From Rallus limicola (lineage: Eukaryota > Chordata > Aves > Gruiformes > Rallidae), in assembly GCA_022605955.1 (NCBI GenBank), contig JAKCOZ010000020.1, forward strand, positions 4,701,001 to 4,765,000: DNA of 64,000 nucleotides, written 5' to 3'. Shown here piece after piece: positions 47,401-61,058 of this stretch; within the stretch, counting starts at the first letter, position 1, and each line of letters begins with the position of its first letter. Under the pieces are notes generated by a model that made no database searches, was not told the origin of the DNA, and saw only the letters and a program-made list of their open reading frames with translations. A program made the translations under genes and the position numbers.

Positions 47401-50400
47401 TTTTGCAGGTGGTATTGGATGTGTGACTCCATGGATGCTTTAAATCCTGCAGAAATCATCTAGGGTTGCTTAGATGGTCTTCTACAGCTTTGCATGTTTG
47501 CTGTCTGTCCTGGCAGTAGCCACCAGGATGACGCTCATTAGTTGTGGCCCAGTGAAAAGGGAACAAGCAGTGAAGCATTTCACCACTGGCAAAGCATTTT
47601 GAGTCTGGTGTTGGGGGCAAAAAGCTGTTGAGTGGTAACTAGCTGGAAGGAATGGGGTGCTGACATGCTGCTGCATTTTGGAGCTCCTTGAACAAGAAGC
47701 TTATGGAATGTCAGGGCTGGGCAGGTGGATATCCCCACACCTGAGCCTGGGGTGTCAGGCAGGATGGGGAGAACCAGTTCCTGAAGTGTTTGTACCACTG
47801 TGGGCTCTCTTCCCTCAGGGGTGACATGGCTTCTCCTGCTTCCCAGCCTGGGCAGCCCTTTTCTGCAGGAAATGCTGGGCAATTGCAGACTGTCCTCCAA
47901 GCCTCAAGAGGCATCCTCACCCCATGGTGGGTCGACAGCGACTTGAACCCTCTTCTTGTCACCTCTGACTTGGAAGAAGGGGGGAGAACTTGAACCACAC
48001 TGAGCCTGTTGCTGTAGGGAAAGTTGGCGCTGGCTTTGCAGGGATGTGCTGCTTTCCTTGATGGTTTCTTTGGTAGCAGGTTTTTTCTTGGAAGGATCCA
48101 CAGATTTCCCCTTAGCTTGTTCGGTTGGTTGTGCCAACTGGACTGCAGGAGTGAGGAGAAGTATTTCAGGATCTGCTGTTGGTACAAGGCGTACCATGAA
48201 CACTTGCAGAGGAATGTCCTGGCAAGGTGACAAGGATTAGGCAGGTTTTTTTCCTCTTCTATATATATTTTGGTCTGCAAAAGAAGTGAGAAAAACTGGG
48301 TTGAGTGTTAAATGGCAGGTGCCAGTGGTGTTGGGGGGGGGATCTGAAAAAGCAAGGAACTGGGTTTTTCTGATTTCTCATAAGATTTTAGAGCAAGATT
48401 CCCTATTAATGTGGGAGTGCTGGGGCGGATAATGGCTTCTCTGGCAGAAAACATGGCTTTAAATAAGCAGCATGCATGTTAACGCAGCGTATTCTGCCTT
48501 TCTCCAGAGTAAGATGAGTCACTATTTTCATAGGAGACTATTTTCCCAGTTCTCCAGGCCGTGCTCCTTCTCCAGAACCTTTCTGCTTTAACAGTAACAA
48601 AGAGTTTGACAAGTTTGGTCGGTGTTGATCTGAAGTATGACATTTAGGATACGTTGAGCAGCTGCTGTGTTCCTGCAGCCATCAGAGATAGCCATGTGCA
48701 GTATAGCATGAGAGCAGGCCTAATTACTGTGCTTATTGAATGTGATTAATCCTTCTGGCTGAGGAGCCCGGGGAGCGGTGAGAAGCCGGAGCGGTGTGTG
48801 CGTGGCCGCTGGAAAGCAACGTGCAACTCTCAGTCTTCATCTGTGCTGGGCCAAATGGCACCAACTGCTCCAGAGTTAACGGTGCGACCCATCTGATGTT
48901 ATTTATGGTCTTTAATTAAGTTTCCACTTTTAAAGGTGACCCTTTTCTCAGGAGTGAGCGGCAGTGTGGCTGAAATCCCTGCGACCGTGCATCTTTTGTG
49001 CCTTTTCACACTTGGAATGATGTTCTGGGAGCTCTGGGTTTTGGGGTTTTTTTTCCTCCCTGCAAATGAATGTGGGAAGGTAACAGCTGGAAGGGGCAGA
49101 TGCTGGGATGCAGATGCTTGGTGTCAGCACAAAGCCTTGTCTCACAAGTACCCTCTGCTCCGGTGTGAGCTGGGGCATGTCCATGGTTGGGCACGGAGAG
49201 TGAGGAGAAGATGTTGGAGACCCCAGGCTGCTTGGACTAGGGCAGTGTGCCCTGACAGGGAGGTTTGAGGTGAAACCTGGGCTTTGCCTTGGCTGGGGTG
49301 GAGAGATGAATGTTAACAAGGCAACTTTTGCTGTGCATAGTCTTGAACCATGTTTATCTTGAGGGAAGGAAAGGTGATCTTGCAATGTGTGCAGCATGCC
49401 TGGTGAAATGTGGGATGTCCCTCAGGAATGAGTCCAGGGAGTGCTTCAACCGCCCAGGATGGCCAAAGAGAACCTTCCAGTGGGGCTCCAGGTTCTGGAT
49501 GCCTGGAGAAAGAGGTGAATGAGGAGCGTGTGGGGGACCTTGTGGAGGCATGCAAATATTTCTTCCCCGCCTGAGTGAGCCAGTGCCGTTGCATGGCACA
49601 GCATTAAAGCCTCTGCTGGGCCTGTCCATGAATAATTCAGGGTCTGTGTGTGGGGCTTTTCAGAATGTGAGTTTTAAACACAGCATCTGCTCTCGTCTAA
49701 ATTACAGTTGGCTTGGAAGAAGTTGGCTGAGGGGGTGTGTGGGGTGGCTGAGACACAGCCTCCTGCCCTTGTGTGGGAATCCGCAGCCGGAGCATCGCAA
49801 GGATGCACGTGGGACTGCTCAGTAAGATCTTGCGGGGACCTGGGAGTCCTTGAGCTGGACCACATGGAGAGTGCAGCCTCCTGCTTGAGGCTGGTCCACA
49901 CTTTTTGGCTTGTGAAGACACAGTCCTACTGCTGCCTGAGGGTGCTGGAGCTCCACCTTCCCCACCCAGACGGTCTGCGCTTCCCATGGCCTCTGTGGTG
50001 AAGTCGTGGTGGTTTTTCTCCCCCTCCACTTATGACAGAGGGAATATTTTAGCTGACCCTTTATGTCTTTCTCTAGCTGCCTTGTTGCAGTTTTGCTCCT
50101 GCAAACCTTCTGGTTTCTCTATTTTAACAGGTCTCAATTTGCCCACCCTGGCTATCATTAGCCATAAAAGCAGATGCTGAAACCTCTGAGAAATCTTAGT
50201 GTTGCCTATAAATAATTCCCTTCAACAGCAGTGGGTTTCGATATTACTGGTGCTCAAAAGCATTTTCTTGTCTGTCTCTACCTGTGGGGGCTGGAGGGTT
50301 TTTTAAAAATAAAAAAAAAACCACCTCATTTTTGGAGACAGTTTCCCACCAAACCATCTGAGCAGGAGGAAATAAACAGCTGCAGTGAGGTCTATGGTTT

Positions 50401-53400
50401 ATCTTGGTTCTGGTTCCAAGAGACAGCAAGAGCCAGTTTTCCAGCCTGGTTATGTTGTTTGGCCCCGTGATGTAGGGAACAATATTTGTGGATGGGAGCA
50501 GTGTTTAAAACGTGCCTTTGAGAAGTTGGTGGGAGCTGGCTTGGAGTCGCTGCTGATGTTTTGAGCCCTTGGTGCGGCAGGCACGTTTTCCTGAAGTCAA
50601 GCTGGGTTTGCTGGATGTTGCAGAAGAGCAGTTGTTCTTCCTGCTGCCACCTTCTGCTTCTCAGCTGAGAGAGCCAGGGGAGGGCTGTGCTGCTCTGAAG
50701 AGCCAGGCGGTGTGCTCCTGAGGTGGCTTGATGGCTTGGGTTTGGTCCTCTTTGACCTCCCAAGAGGGTTGTACTTTTCCATTGATTTGGCTTCAGCAAA
50801 GCAGAGATGATAACGGTAAGATCCATTTAGATCTTATTAGAGCTGCTCTTACAACCCCCAAGGGTAGCTCAGGATATCTTGTTTGTTCCTCCCTCCCAGG
50901 AGAGGGATGCTCTCAGCTTCCTCAATAACCAGCTAGCACTCAACCCCTTTTTTTTCCAGCCCATCTCATGCTGAGCGAGTTCTGGTGTAGGTATAATGTG
51001 GTAGAAGATGTTTTCCCAGGTCCTGGTGACCCATGCATGCTGGAGTGAGCCGCAGGTGCCCTGCACTTGCTGTAGGCTGTGAGCTGCTCATACCTCACAG
51101 CCAGCCCATGTGAGTCTGCCAAGGAACCAGCCCCAGTGAATGAGCAACACAGCTCTGTGGCTGGCAGAGTGCGATGAGCTTGTCAGGTTAGTAATAAACC
51201 AAAGGTCTAATATTGGGTTATCTTGGTCTTCTGGACTCAGACCTGCCCAAAGCAGACCTGTGTGCAGATGGCTGGACATCGGGGTAAACTCCGGGCACCC
51301 AGCCTTGGTGCATCGTGCTTTATTCCATTTAATTACGCATAACTTGCATGTAATTAAAAACTCCCCTTTCCCTTCATGAAAGCAGGAATCTCTGGAATAA
51401 ACCAGCCAGGTGGGAATGATTTGGAAAATGCAACAAAACCCCAAACTTGGTGTAATGGGAGGGTTTTTCAGGCAGGGCTGTTTTCACGCTGACAGTAACA
51501 TCCTCGCTGTATAGAAGCTGGTTGTAAAGAGCTGGCTGCAGGTGTGGATGTAAAGAGCGGAAGGTGTGAAGGCTTCGAGCACCAGCATTTGTGTGTGTTT
51601 GCAGCCAGGACAGGCTGAGCGGGTTGTGTTGGGTAAAATGATCTCGGGAGCGGCTGGAAATTCCAGTGGATAAAGTTAATAGCAGTTCCAGTGGATGTGG
51701 AAATGGAAATAAAATAGCACCCTGTAACACTGCAGCTGCTTTCCCCGCCATGGCCCCTGCCTCGCTGTAAGGAGCTGCCTTTGTAAAGCTGAGTGTTGCT
51801 CTTATCTTGAAAATACAGAGTTGTTTTGTTGGGTTGTTTTTTTTTTCTTCTGAGTGTAGCAGCCGTGTCGGGTTGTGTTGGGTTCCTGACAGCTGCAGAG
51901 GTTTCAGAGCTGTCCTGTGGCAATTAGCGGCTTCTTCGTAACATGGCCTTAAAAAAAAAGAGGGGGGTGGGGTGGGAAGAGGCAAAAAGAAATAAATCTG
52001 ATTTTTAATTGCCCTGGTACAGCAGGACCTTGGGTGTCAGAATATTTTAACACCTGCCCAGCTCAACAGTTGGTTATTGTTACTGGTTTTTACAGCGGAG
52101 CCCGAAATGTCGGCCTGCAGCTGAGGCAGCAGGGTTTGCATGAGGCCTTGGGACAAGCCAGCAGGAAACTTGAGAGGTGCCAGGAGATATTTCTGGGCCT
52201 TGCTGAGAAAGTTGAGGATCATTCAGTGTGAAAGTGTTTGCAGGTGAAGTGAGCTGCGCTTCAGTGCCAAATTTAAGAGCTGTTCTTCTCTGAAAAGTTT
52301 GCTGTGAGAGCTGTGCGTTCGCTCTCCTGTGGGCTGGGGATCGGGACGGCAAAGGCGGTGCCAGAGCCTTCCCGCTCTCCCGTCATCCCGTTTTTGCTGG
52401 GGAGGAGGAAGAGGACGAGCCAGATTCTGTTTCTATGTGTCAGCAGCAAAGCTGTTGCCCAAATTCCAGCGCTGGCCACCCGTGCCAAACCCACAGCAGC
52501 GGGGTTTGGCCTGCACATGCTTTGGGCCTGCTGTTGATGTTAAAATAATAATGATAATAAAAATAAGACAGCCGTCCCTGTATCTTGGGAGCAGGGCTGT
52601 TTAGTGTGTTGCTGCAGGGGAGGGTAGAGGGCTTAGTTAGGAGGTGATGTCCCTTGGAAGGTGGCTTTCATCCCACTGCCTCCTCTCTTGATGCGGTCTT
52701 AGAGCCCTTGGAAATGCTTCAGTGAGCTCTGGGTCCTTCCCTTTTTGTCGTTCTTGCCCAGATATTTAATTAGATAAAAATTAACATAGAATCAGGGGAT
52801 GGTTAGCGTTGGAAGGGACATAAAAGATCATCAAGCTCCAACCCCCTGCCATGGGCAGGGCCACCTCTCACCAGACCAGGCTGCGCAAGGTCCTATCCAA
52901 CCTGGCCTTGAACACCTCCAGGGAGGGGGCAGCCACCACCTCAGCAGTTGTGGTTTGTAGGTGGGGGCCAAACAATGCTCAAGACCCCCTGTCTTTTCTG
53001 CTTGTTCTTCACAAAACATCCCCTCCCTTCCTCCCTTTCAAGCAGCTTCAAAGCTGTTTGTTAGCGATGGGTGACTGGGGAGGATACTTAACCACCCAGC
53101 TCAGGAGAACTCAAACAAGCTTGTTAAGGGAGAAAGAAGGAGGAAAAAAGAAAAAAACCCTCAATTTTCCCCCTCAAGCTTTCTATCTCCTGTGTTTCAT
53201 TTTGTTTTTATTTTTTTGAGACATTTCTGCCTGAAGTGTTCAAAACTCACCCTTGGAGCTGCTGCAGCAAAGCTGATCCATGGGCCTAGTAAAAGGTATT
53301 TTTGCAGGATCCCTTTACACTTCCCCCAGGAGAATCCCACTAGGAAAAATAGAGCTCCAAACAAAAAAAAAGTTTTACATTTATTTAAGAAAAGCAAAAC

Positions 53401-54223
53401 CAAACTCAATTTCCAGGTATTACCAACTGCATCATGTTTAACAAGTGAAAGATATTTGAGCCCAACATGACTTGTTGGTGCAGTTGCTATCGCTTTTACG
53501 GCTTGCCAGGCCTGTGTCAGAGACGTGCAACTACATGTGGCCAGTTTCTTTCCTCTCCCATTGTGGAAAAAGAAATCCCTGCTGTCTAGCCATGGAGGAG
53601 TACACATTTTTCCCCAGCATATTTGGTATTCCTATAGAAGATGCTAAAAATAAGCAGTGGTGCAGGTACCTTTGGCTAAATAAGCCAAACGTGGCAGGAT
53701 GGGAGCTGTGTCTGGACTTAGAGGTCACTGGGGGGGATTTATGGGTCAGGTTGAGGGGTTTTTTTGAGCTTTGGCTTGTTCTGGTCAGCCTGACCCACGT
53801 GGTGTGACAGAGAATCCTCGAAGTGGCAGCCTTGTTAACTGTCCTGGTGTGGGGACAACCATCCACCGCATGTGGTGGGGCAGGAGGTGGCAGCGGGCCT
53901 TTCCAGGTGCCACAGTGGCAGTGCTGAGGAAGGGGACAGCAAGGTGATCTGTTGGGGTTGGAGGATGGTGGTGCTGCACCCCATGTCCTGCTCCCCTGGG
54001 TGAGGCCAGGAGATGTGCTGTGCCCCAGCAACCGAGCTATGGAGTGGCCTCCTGCATCTGAAGAGACCCGAGATGTTTGAGTCCGCCTGGCCTCCCTTCA
54101 TGCTGCCTTCTGGGAAGTGGGCAGAAGTTGAGCGCTCTGTCCTTCTCGAGGGCTTTGCGGTCATAGAGCAGGAGAGATCAGAAGCGGTTTGTTTTCTGAC
54201 GCCTCCTTTCCCTTTGTCCCCAG
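44465..54223 (+). other. NCOR2: NCOR2 intron 3 (9,759 bp)
   Basis: GT-AG intron between exons 3 and 4. Apart from one CR1 fragment at 52788 and short A/T tracts (for example 45799-45822 and 50303-50320) it appears unique. An AP-1-type TGAGTCA site lies at 48515-48521 in a CpG-poor stretch. Open frames such as 46531-47229 and 47711-48280 on the minus strand have no recognisable family. Confidence 0.85.
52788..52950 (-). mobile_element. CR1 LINE 3' fragment
   Basis: Reverse CR1 tail with GTTGGAAGGGACATAAAAGATC, CCAACCCCCTGCCATGGGCA and CTGGCCTTGAACACCTCCAG blocks. The octamer tail is reduced to one diverged unit (CATAGAATC). Confidence 0.9.
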
Positions 54224-54404
54224 ATCTCAGGAGTTGCACCTGAGAACCGAGGCGCATTCCTATCTCTCTGACCTGAGCAAGCCGTCGGACTTGGAGTTCA
54301 TTGAAACCAAGAGACCACGCCTGGATCTGCTGCAGGACCCACTGATGCGGCACTCGCCTCTCCTGAACCAGAGCCAGCAGGGAGGGACAGAGGATCTCTC
54401 CAAG
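54224..54404 (+). CDS. NCOR2: NCOR2 (SMRT) exon 4
   Basis: 181-nt exon. Its first base completes Arg78, followed by 60 codons (residues 79-138). The acceptor is a pyrimidine tract ending tccccag; the donor is CAAG|gtaagg, phase 0. The start SQELHLR and the block FIETKRPRLDLL at about residues 103-114 match the SMRT/NCOR1 pattern of an acidic-flanked KRPRL motif, and the end TEDLSK corresponds to the vertebrate SMRT exon end as I recall it. The remainder is a Ser/Pro/Gln-rich, probably disordered part of repression domain 1. The next exon, expected to carry the SPPSPP stretch and the coiled coil that binds GPS2/TBL1, was not found in the remaining 9.6 kb. The gene therefore continues beyond the window and this is a partial coding sequence, not a truncated gene. 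Confidence 0.95.
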
Positions 54405-54739
54405 GTAAGGGGACAACAGCCTGGGATGCTGGCTGGGTGTGCTGTCTGTGGTTTGGGATCCCCTTGGCTTTGCATAGAGCTACCTATGAGGCTCAGAAGT
54501 GCTACTGAAATTGGTGTGGATGGCGGTTCCTGAGGCATCAAACAGTGCTTGGTGGGGTGGGGAGATAGGCACAGAGATGGGGTGACCTCTTTGAAGAAAC
54601 AGCAGCATATCAGCTTTCCCCATAACTCACTGCAGCCATGGGCTTGCGTTTGCTGGGCTCTAAGACCCACCAGAAGACCGCAGAACCTTGAGTAGGTGAA
54701 TTAGGGATGGTCATGTCTGGATACTGTGCCCTGATGTGA

Positions 54740-54760
54740 TTTTTTTTTTTTTTTTTTTTT
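54740..54760 (+). repeat. Poly-T tract (21 T)
   Basis: Uninterrupted T homopolymer in intron 4, prone to length variation. Confidence 0.95.
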
Positions 54761-55923
54761 ACTTGACCTTTCTCATTTATTGCATCTCTTTTATTTAATA
54801 TTGGTGTTTGAAGGGTTTGAATCAGTTCCCAGTGGATTTTTAATAGAATCTTCCCCAGGAAAGCCTCCCTTGTCCCAGTCTCATTTAACAAAGCAAATTG
54901 TTTGCTTGCAATTGTCCTCTCTGCACGCAATAAATGTTGCAAAGAAAACCCTTGCTTGTGTGCCTGGTTGGTTGGACTTTCATGTTCTGTTGGAGTAAAT
55001 TGTATTTGATTCTTTACCTCGAGCTTGGACATGTTCCTGGTTGGCAGGAAAGTCCTGCTGGGTGACCAGGCAGCAACTGTAGGCCGGGCTTCAGAGAGGT
55101 CTGAGCCCATGGTGAAAGGAAAAGCAAGTCAGCATCCTTACTTGGGAGCACAGCGGGGTGTCTGTATCGCTGTGGGAGCTGGCAGGAATAACATGGGGGC
55201 AGGACAGCTCTGGCTTGGGAGAGCTGGGACAATCAGACATCTCTTGTCCATACAGTACTGATGGGCATTGCGTGAGATCCCTCTGACCTGGCTTAAGTGA
55301 GAAGAACACTTAATTTTGGAGCAGTTCAGATGCCAAGGGAGGCCTGACTGATCTTACTGGGGGAGAGGCTTGCAGGAACTGCTGATTAGGAATGGTGAGC
55401 TGATGCTGGATGGGATGGAACAGCTTGTTCAAGAGCTACGTTTGAACTCAGAGACCATGAGGAATGCACCCAACACATAGGCTTGCTCTCCTTTAGCCCT
55501 CAGTAGTGTGTTGCCTTGGGAAACATGCTTCTGAGGTGCCATGGCAATTCTGACCAGCCAGGAGCCTGCTCTCCGTACCACCGGGATGCATTGTGGTGGC
55601 TCTGAACCCCAGACTACATTTGGGGAACGCTGGGCTGGGTGGCTGGCAGGGAAAATAAACTGCTGGCCATGAAACAAAAAATATCCCTCTCCAAAGACGT
55701 GAGGAAACCAGGACAGCTTTTCTGTCTGCACATTATTTCCATCAGCAGTTCTGCTCTGCTTCTCACCGGAAAACCACGTATTGTCTCAGCTATTTGTTTC
55801 TAATGGGCAAAGCTGCTCTTGAGGCATTAGCCGGTGAGTTCAGGGGCTGCCTTTGCTTCTTGGTTTGTGACACATTTCCAAGAATTATGTGCATTTTATG
55901 GGGCTTAAAACATTAGTTAATGA

Positions 55924-55943
55924 AAGAGAGAGAGAGAGAGAAA
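55924..55943 (+). repeat. (GA)n microsatellite
   Basis: About 20 bp of AG repeats, followed 75 bp later by an A-rich run at 56020-56040. Confidence 0.9.
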
Positions 55944-58900
55944 GCTGTGAGATACGATTCAACGAGACAAGATTATGCTTTTAGTGGAGCCATTGGTAAT
56001 TTCAGGGTCTGGAAGAAAGAAAAAAAAAAAAAATAAAAAATGTGGTGTTCCTGACTGGTGAGAGACTCAGTGGAGCTGGGATTAGTTGCTCAGAATTCAC
56101 AGCGTTGTTTCCAGAATGGGTTTGATGGAGCCCACTGCAAGACTGGGAGAGTCTCGTCGCTGTTCAGGTTGGCAGCAAGAAGGCAAGCCTGGGGTGTAGC
56201 ACAAGCCCTGCAGCTTGGGAAATGGGGTTTGAGGCAGTCTTTTGGCCTTGTGCTTGAGCAGGCATCCTCAGACTAGTTTGTAAACTGCTTGTGGATATTA
56301 AGGTTGTGGTGAAGCTCCCACAGCTGATCTGTGCATTGCCACGAGCCTCAGCGTGTTACAGGAGCTGTTCTGGCTGTGCTGGTCTAGGGCAGGCATCAAG
56401 AGCTGGGGCTGCTCTTGGGCTATGAACTCTGGGCACTTCCATATCTGGGCCATTTACCCGTGTAAAACCACTCCTTGCATCCATGCTAAGGCAGCAATAG
56501 TAGAGTTCAGGAGTGGGCCCTGATGATGTAAATCAGAGTCAAGAATGGCTGATAAAGACCTTCCCAAGAGGCTCGGTGCTGAGCTCCATGATTGCTGGCA
56601 CCTCCTCTGCCTGGCTGATGGGACCTAAAGCAGCACGTCACGATGCAGCCCGTGCTGGTGGCTGATCCCTGCTCAGCTCCATCACTGCGGACACTGGCTT
56701 GAGCTTCACTTCTGGCAGCAGCCTGCTTTTCCTGCTTGCTCAGCATGTCTCACGGCTTACTCTGTGAGCTTCCTCCCTTCCCCCACTGCTCTGCAAGGTG
56801 GGTGCAGAGCCACAGGGCTCTGCTCATCTCTGAGCTGTGGCGTGTCCTGGCATGGTGGCCACACATGTGCCAGTGGAACCCATGTCCCCAGCACAGTGGC
56901 CCACACATGGTGACGGGTCCCGTGTCCCAGTGACCAGAGGTGGAGAGGGAAATGTGTGGTTCTATCTGTGCTGCTGACTCAGTGCCTGACACAGTCGCTC
57001 GATACTTTATCTAGGGCAGCTTTGTGAGCCGGGTGAGCTCTTTGGGAGAGATGCACCACGTGAACCCAGTATTACTAAACATGCTGGCTATTGTTTAGAC
57101 AGAGTATCCTAGGAGTTGTTTGCTTACCCCTTACCCCATTCCTCATTGTTGCAGTCACTTCATGGGGAGGAGCTCGATTTGCTCATCCAAGGAACAGTGC
57201 TAGCACTGCTTTTGTTGTGATATTGCAGATGGAGCTAGTTGTTACACAGTAGAGAGCTTCACAGAACCCTCCATACAAAGGGTAGGTGGTAGGATAGGGC
57301 TTTGCTCATGCCTGGTTGTCCCAAGGGACGTAGCTGCCCTGTTGCAGCCATGGCTGTTGCTTTCAGGCGGTGGGTACCTCTTGATCCCTGGTTTCGGAGC
57401 AGCGGTGGAGCTGAGATGTGGAATGGGTCTGTGATGGTGCCAGTTCAGTATGTCCCCCAAAGTTACTGGTTATATTGGCTCTCTACCCTGGGCTGTGGTT
57501 GGGGAGCTAACACCATTCCCGGATGTTTCCAAGGCCTTGTTTTGGGCCATGAGCTGTGCAGATGAAGTAACTGATGTGCCAAACCCCAGTATCAGGTTCT
57601 GGATTTTTTCCAATTACCACCACCAGCAAAGTGGATCTCTTAGGTGTTTTTATTCCTCACCTACCCCTCCCAGATGTGGGGTAAGCTGGGCCCCTTTGCC
57701 ATGCTGAGGATCACCGCGGCCTTGCTCCAAGCGAGGCTTGTAAGGGGAAGGTAATGTCTTCCGTGAGATCAGCATGTTCCAGCTGGAGAGAGCAGACGTG
57801 CTTTTGGGCAGCGTGCCTTTGAAAAGCAGCAGCTTTACAGCTAAGCTCAGCTGGTCTGGTAAAAGAGAATACCTTTCCTTTGGAACCTCGCGTTGCTCGG
57901 ATCCTCAAACGCTGGTGTTTCTTCTCAAGCTGGGGAGAAAGTTGTTTCCTTGCCTGCTTTCTCCCTGCTTGAGCATCTTTTTCCCTGTGAGAGAGGTTGC
58001 TGTGATGTTGCTGCAGTGCATGTAGTCCTGCGCTCCCACTGCTGGACATGGCTAGGAGAGCTCCAGAGAGCTCGGTCTGCTGGGGGAGAAGCGAAATCTC
58101 CCTGTGCCCTCTGCCAGCGTGGGCTGGCTCTGCCTCTGAGAAGGTGCTGAGAATAACCAGGCGAAACTAAATCACGACTGCTTCGATCACTGAGAGCTGG
58201 GATGTGAGATCTGCTGGAAGAGCTGCCATGATGCGGATTTGCCGGGTGTGCTCTTGGCAGAGATGCAGGAGCTGGTTCCCAGGACCCTGGGTGGCTTCTG
58301 CTTTCTTTCTGATAAAGTCATGGACCTTCATCACGTACCAGCAGATAGGAGTAAACCAGACGGCTCCAGAGCAGGCCAGTAAAGCATCCGCACAATCCCC
58401 CATCTCCGCACATCCGTGCGCAGCTGGTGCTGCGTGAGATCCTGCCCCGTAGGGATAGTGAGCGTGGTCTGTCTGGTTGAGCAGCGCTGTCTCTCCCCTC
58501 TCCAGAGCTGGAGGTTAGTCCTGCCTCTCCCATCTTTTCTCATTCCCATTATGCATCCACTTGTTCTTCCCATTTCTGAGACTGCTTTTCCACCACGTAC
58601 GTGGTTTGCTGCTTCTTCCTATAGGATGTGAGTCAGTCGTGATCTGCATTTAGTCCCCTCGCAAGGGCTGGCTGGCAGCACTTAACGCATAGCCTATTGC
58701 TCCAGCAGGAGTATGCTTACAGGGAGCCATGTAATCCCACGGGAACAGGGCTGGGTGGAGGCTAGGGAAGCCTGAACCTTGCTGCCATCTGCCCTGGCAG
58801 GCTGCTGGTCACTGGGTAAGTCTCTTCCCCTTTCTGTGTCTCAGATTTTCCCCATCTGCACAAGGGACAATGCCACTTCCCTCTTTTGTAAAATAATTAA

Positions 58901-59749
58901 CAACTACTGATGGAAAAAGGCTATTAAGAAGCCATGTGTTGTTAGGACTTGGACTGCGCTTTACATTGTTGAAAGGTTTTAATTTCTTCTCTTTTCTGCT
59001 CGAGTGTTTTTGTTGTGCTAAGGGCTAAAACCTGGAGTAAGTAAGGGGAAGGGAGGACTCTTGGAAAAGACAACACCGAGGCCGGGAAATATGTATGGGA
59101 AATTAGGGGAAAGGGTATTTTTCTTTGATGCATGTTAATGTAGCTTTAAAAGCAATTAATTGCAAATGGAGGAATTAACAGGTTTAAAATGCCTTTTTAA
59201 TGGTGCATTGAAGCCAGCAGCATAGATGCCAAATCTCACACTGGCTGCCCGTTCCAGAGCCCAAGTTACAATAAACTCCTGGAAAACAGGCTGTGGGATG
59301 GAAAGGCTCTTGGCCAGCCTGCTAACTCCTGCCCCAGCCATAGGCTGGCAGAGCACGGAGGACAACCGAAAGGCCTTTTGGGAGCCCTGCTTCCTCCTCT
59401 CTGAGCTGACTGGTGCTTTGGCAGTGCCATACCCCCAGCTCCATCCCTTCCCAAATGTGCTGGGGAAGAGAAGCGCTGTCTGGGGACTCCCAACACCACA
59501 GGAAAGGATGCTCGGAGGGGCAGTGCTCCCAGCTCCCAGTGCCGATATCTGGGCTGGCTGGCTGGTAAATCACCAGTGGTGTTCCTGCTCTGTGGCTTTG
59601 TTATGGGAACATTGATCTGTTTGCTGGGATTAACCTCTCAGAGTTTCCAGTGGGTTGGTCTCGCAGTTATTAATGAAACTGGCTGGAACTTGTGTTGACC
59701 TTGGCAAAGTCCCCAGTTGGCTTGGAGGTAACTGGCAAACGCGTGATCT

Positions 59750-60120
59750 CTAATTGAGTAATCCAGTGCTGGGGGGAGGGAGCCGAGGGGGTGGAAGCAC
59801 AACAGCAGCGCTTTGAACTGGGAGAGCCGTGTCTCTCCGACGGGATGCGTGGGAGTGGAAGGCGCTGAGCACAGCGCCCGCCAAGGGAATTAACGAGCGG
59901 AAAGCGAGGCGGCATCTCAGTTCCCGCACCCTGGGCTCCCTCTTGTAGAAGCCAGCCCTGAATTCCAGCGCCTCCCTGTGATTTATTGCCGCTGAACAAT
60001 AGCGCGGAGGGGCTGGAGGACCAAGGGAAGCTGTGAGCATCGGGCATCCCTGGGCGCGTGTCCTCCTGTGGCCTCCGAGTCTGCGGTGTGGGTCGTGCCG
60101 GGCGCTCCCTTCCCTGCCAG
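59750..60120. promoter_or_regulatory. CpG-island-like block in NCOR2 intron 4
   Basis: About 27 CpG in 365 bp at roughly 62% GC, an estimated observed/expected near 0.75, including GCGCGG and GGGCGCGTG. It lies within the longest open frame of the window (59670-60494, minus), whose openness follows from base composition. Candidate enhancer or internal promoter; no TATA box or clear donor found. Confidence 0.4.
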
Positions 60121-60969
60121 ACGTTGTTTTTCACTGGGTGAGAGAGCTCTGTGCTCATTACTGGAGCTTTTGATGAATGTCTGTAAGCAGGGACCCAGCA
60201 ACAGCACGGGGATGTCCTCCTTGGCCATGATTGCACCTCTGTTGCGGGAGAAGGAGCGACTTCCTTGGCCAGCTGTGGCTGTGCACACATCTGGTGGGGA
60301 GGGGGTGTGTAGGCTCCCACCCCCTCCCCTGTGCAAAGAGGGATCCCACAGAGCAGCAGTAGCACTGATGGAGAGGGGACATGCCGCTGCTGCCAGCACC
60401 CTGCCCGCTTCAGGTTACCCAGCACCCAGGTGAGATGCAGAGCTTGGTGCCAGCCCACGGCTTGACCAGCCCTCTGGAAGGTGAAGAGCCTCAAGCAGCT
60501 TGCTGGGGAAGAACTGTCACCCTGCGAAAGCCACTGTCACGCCACAAAAATCCTGCCACAAGAATAATTCTCTCCCTAAGGGCTTGCAGAGTGCTCCATG
60601 CAAAGCCCCAGGCGCTGTGTGACCTCCCAGCTGCTTCTTGGAGGAACAAACTTCTGTAGAAGTGCCTCTAACCTCGGGTCTGAGCAGTAAAATGCAACGA
60701 TTTTAGCTGGTACCAACATACCTACACCTTTCCTGCCTTTGTCCCACTTTCCCTGCAGAGAACAGCATTCTTTATTAACTCTCCAGCCTTTCCCCATGGT
60801 CCAGAGGTCAGTGGTGTGGTTGAGCATCCATCAGGAGCAAGTGGCCTGGGGTTGTCGAGTTCAGCAGCCGTAGGAGGATCCTCCTGTGATCTGTTCAGCA
60901 TCCACCCATCTGCCTGCGGTTGCTGCACTGTCAACTGGTGCCTGATAAAAATCTGATTGCAAAAACGAT

Positions 60970-61058
60970 TGGGGGGGGGTGGGGGGGTGGGGGGTGGGGG
61001 TGGTGAGGGGCAGGTGGTGGGTAGGTGGGGGGAAGGGGTGGGGGGAGGGGGATGGGGG
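60970..61058 (+). repeat. G-rich tract with G-quadruplex potential
   Basis: Nearly 90 bp of G runs (3 to 9 G) separated by single T or short spacers on the + strand, so also present in the nascent NCOR2 RNA. It contains many overlapping matches to four-run quadruplex patterns. Confidence 0.9.

Noticed and set aside
59670..60494. 274-codon minus-strand frame, longest in the window
   Set aside because: No recognisable domain or homologue. It lies in a CpG-rich, stop-poor block antisense to an intron.
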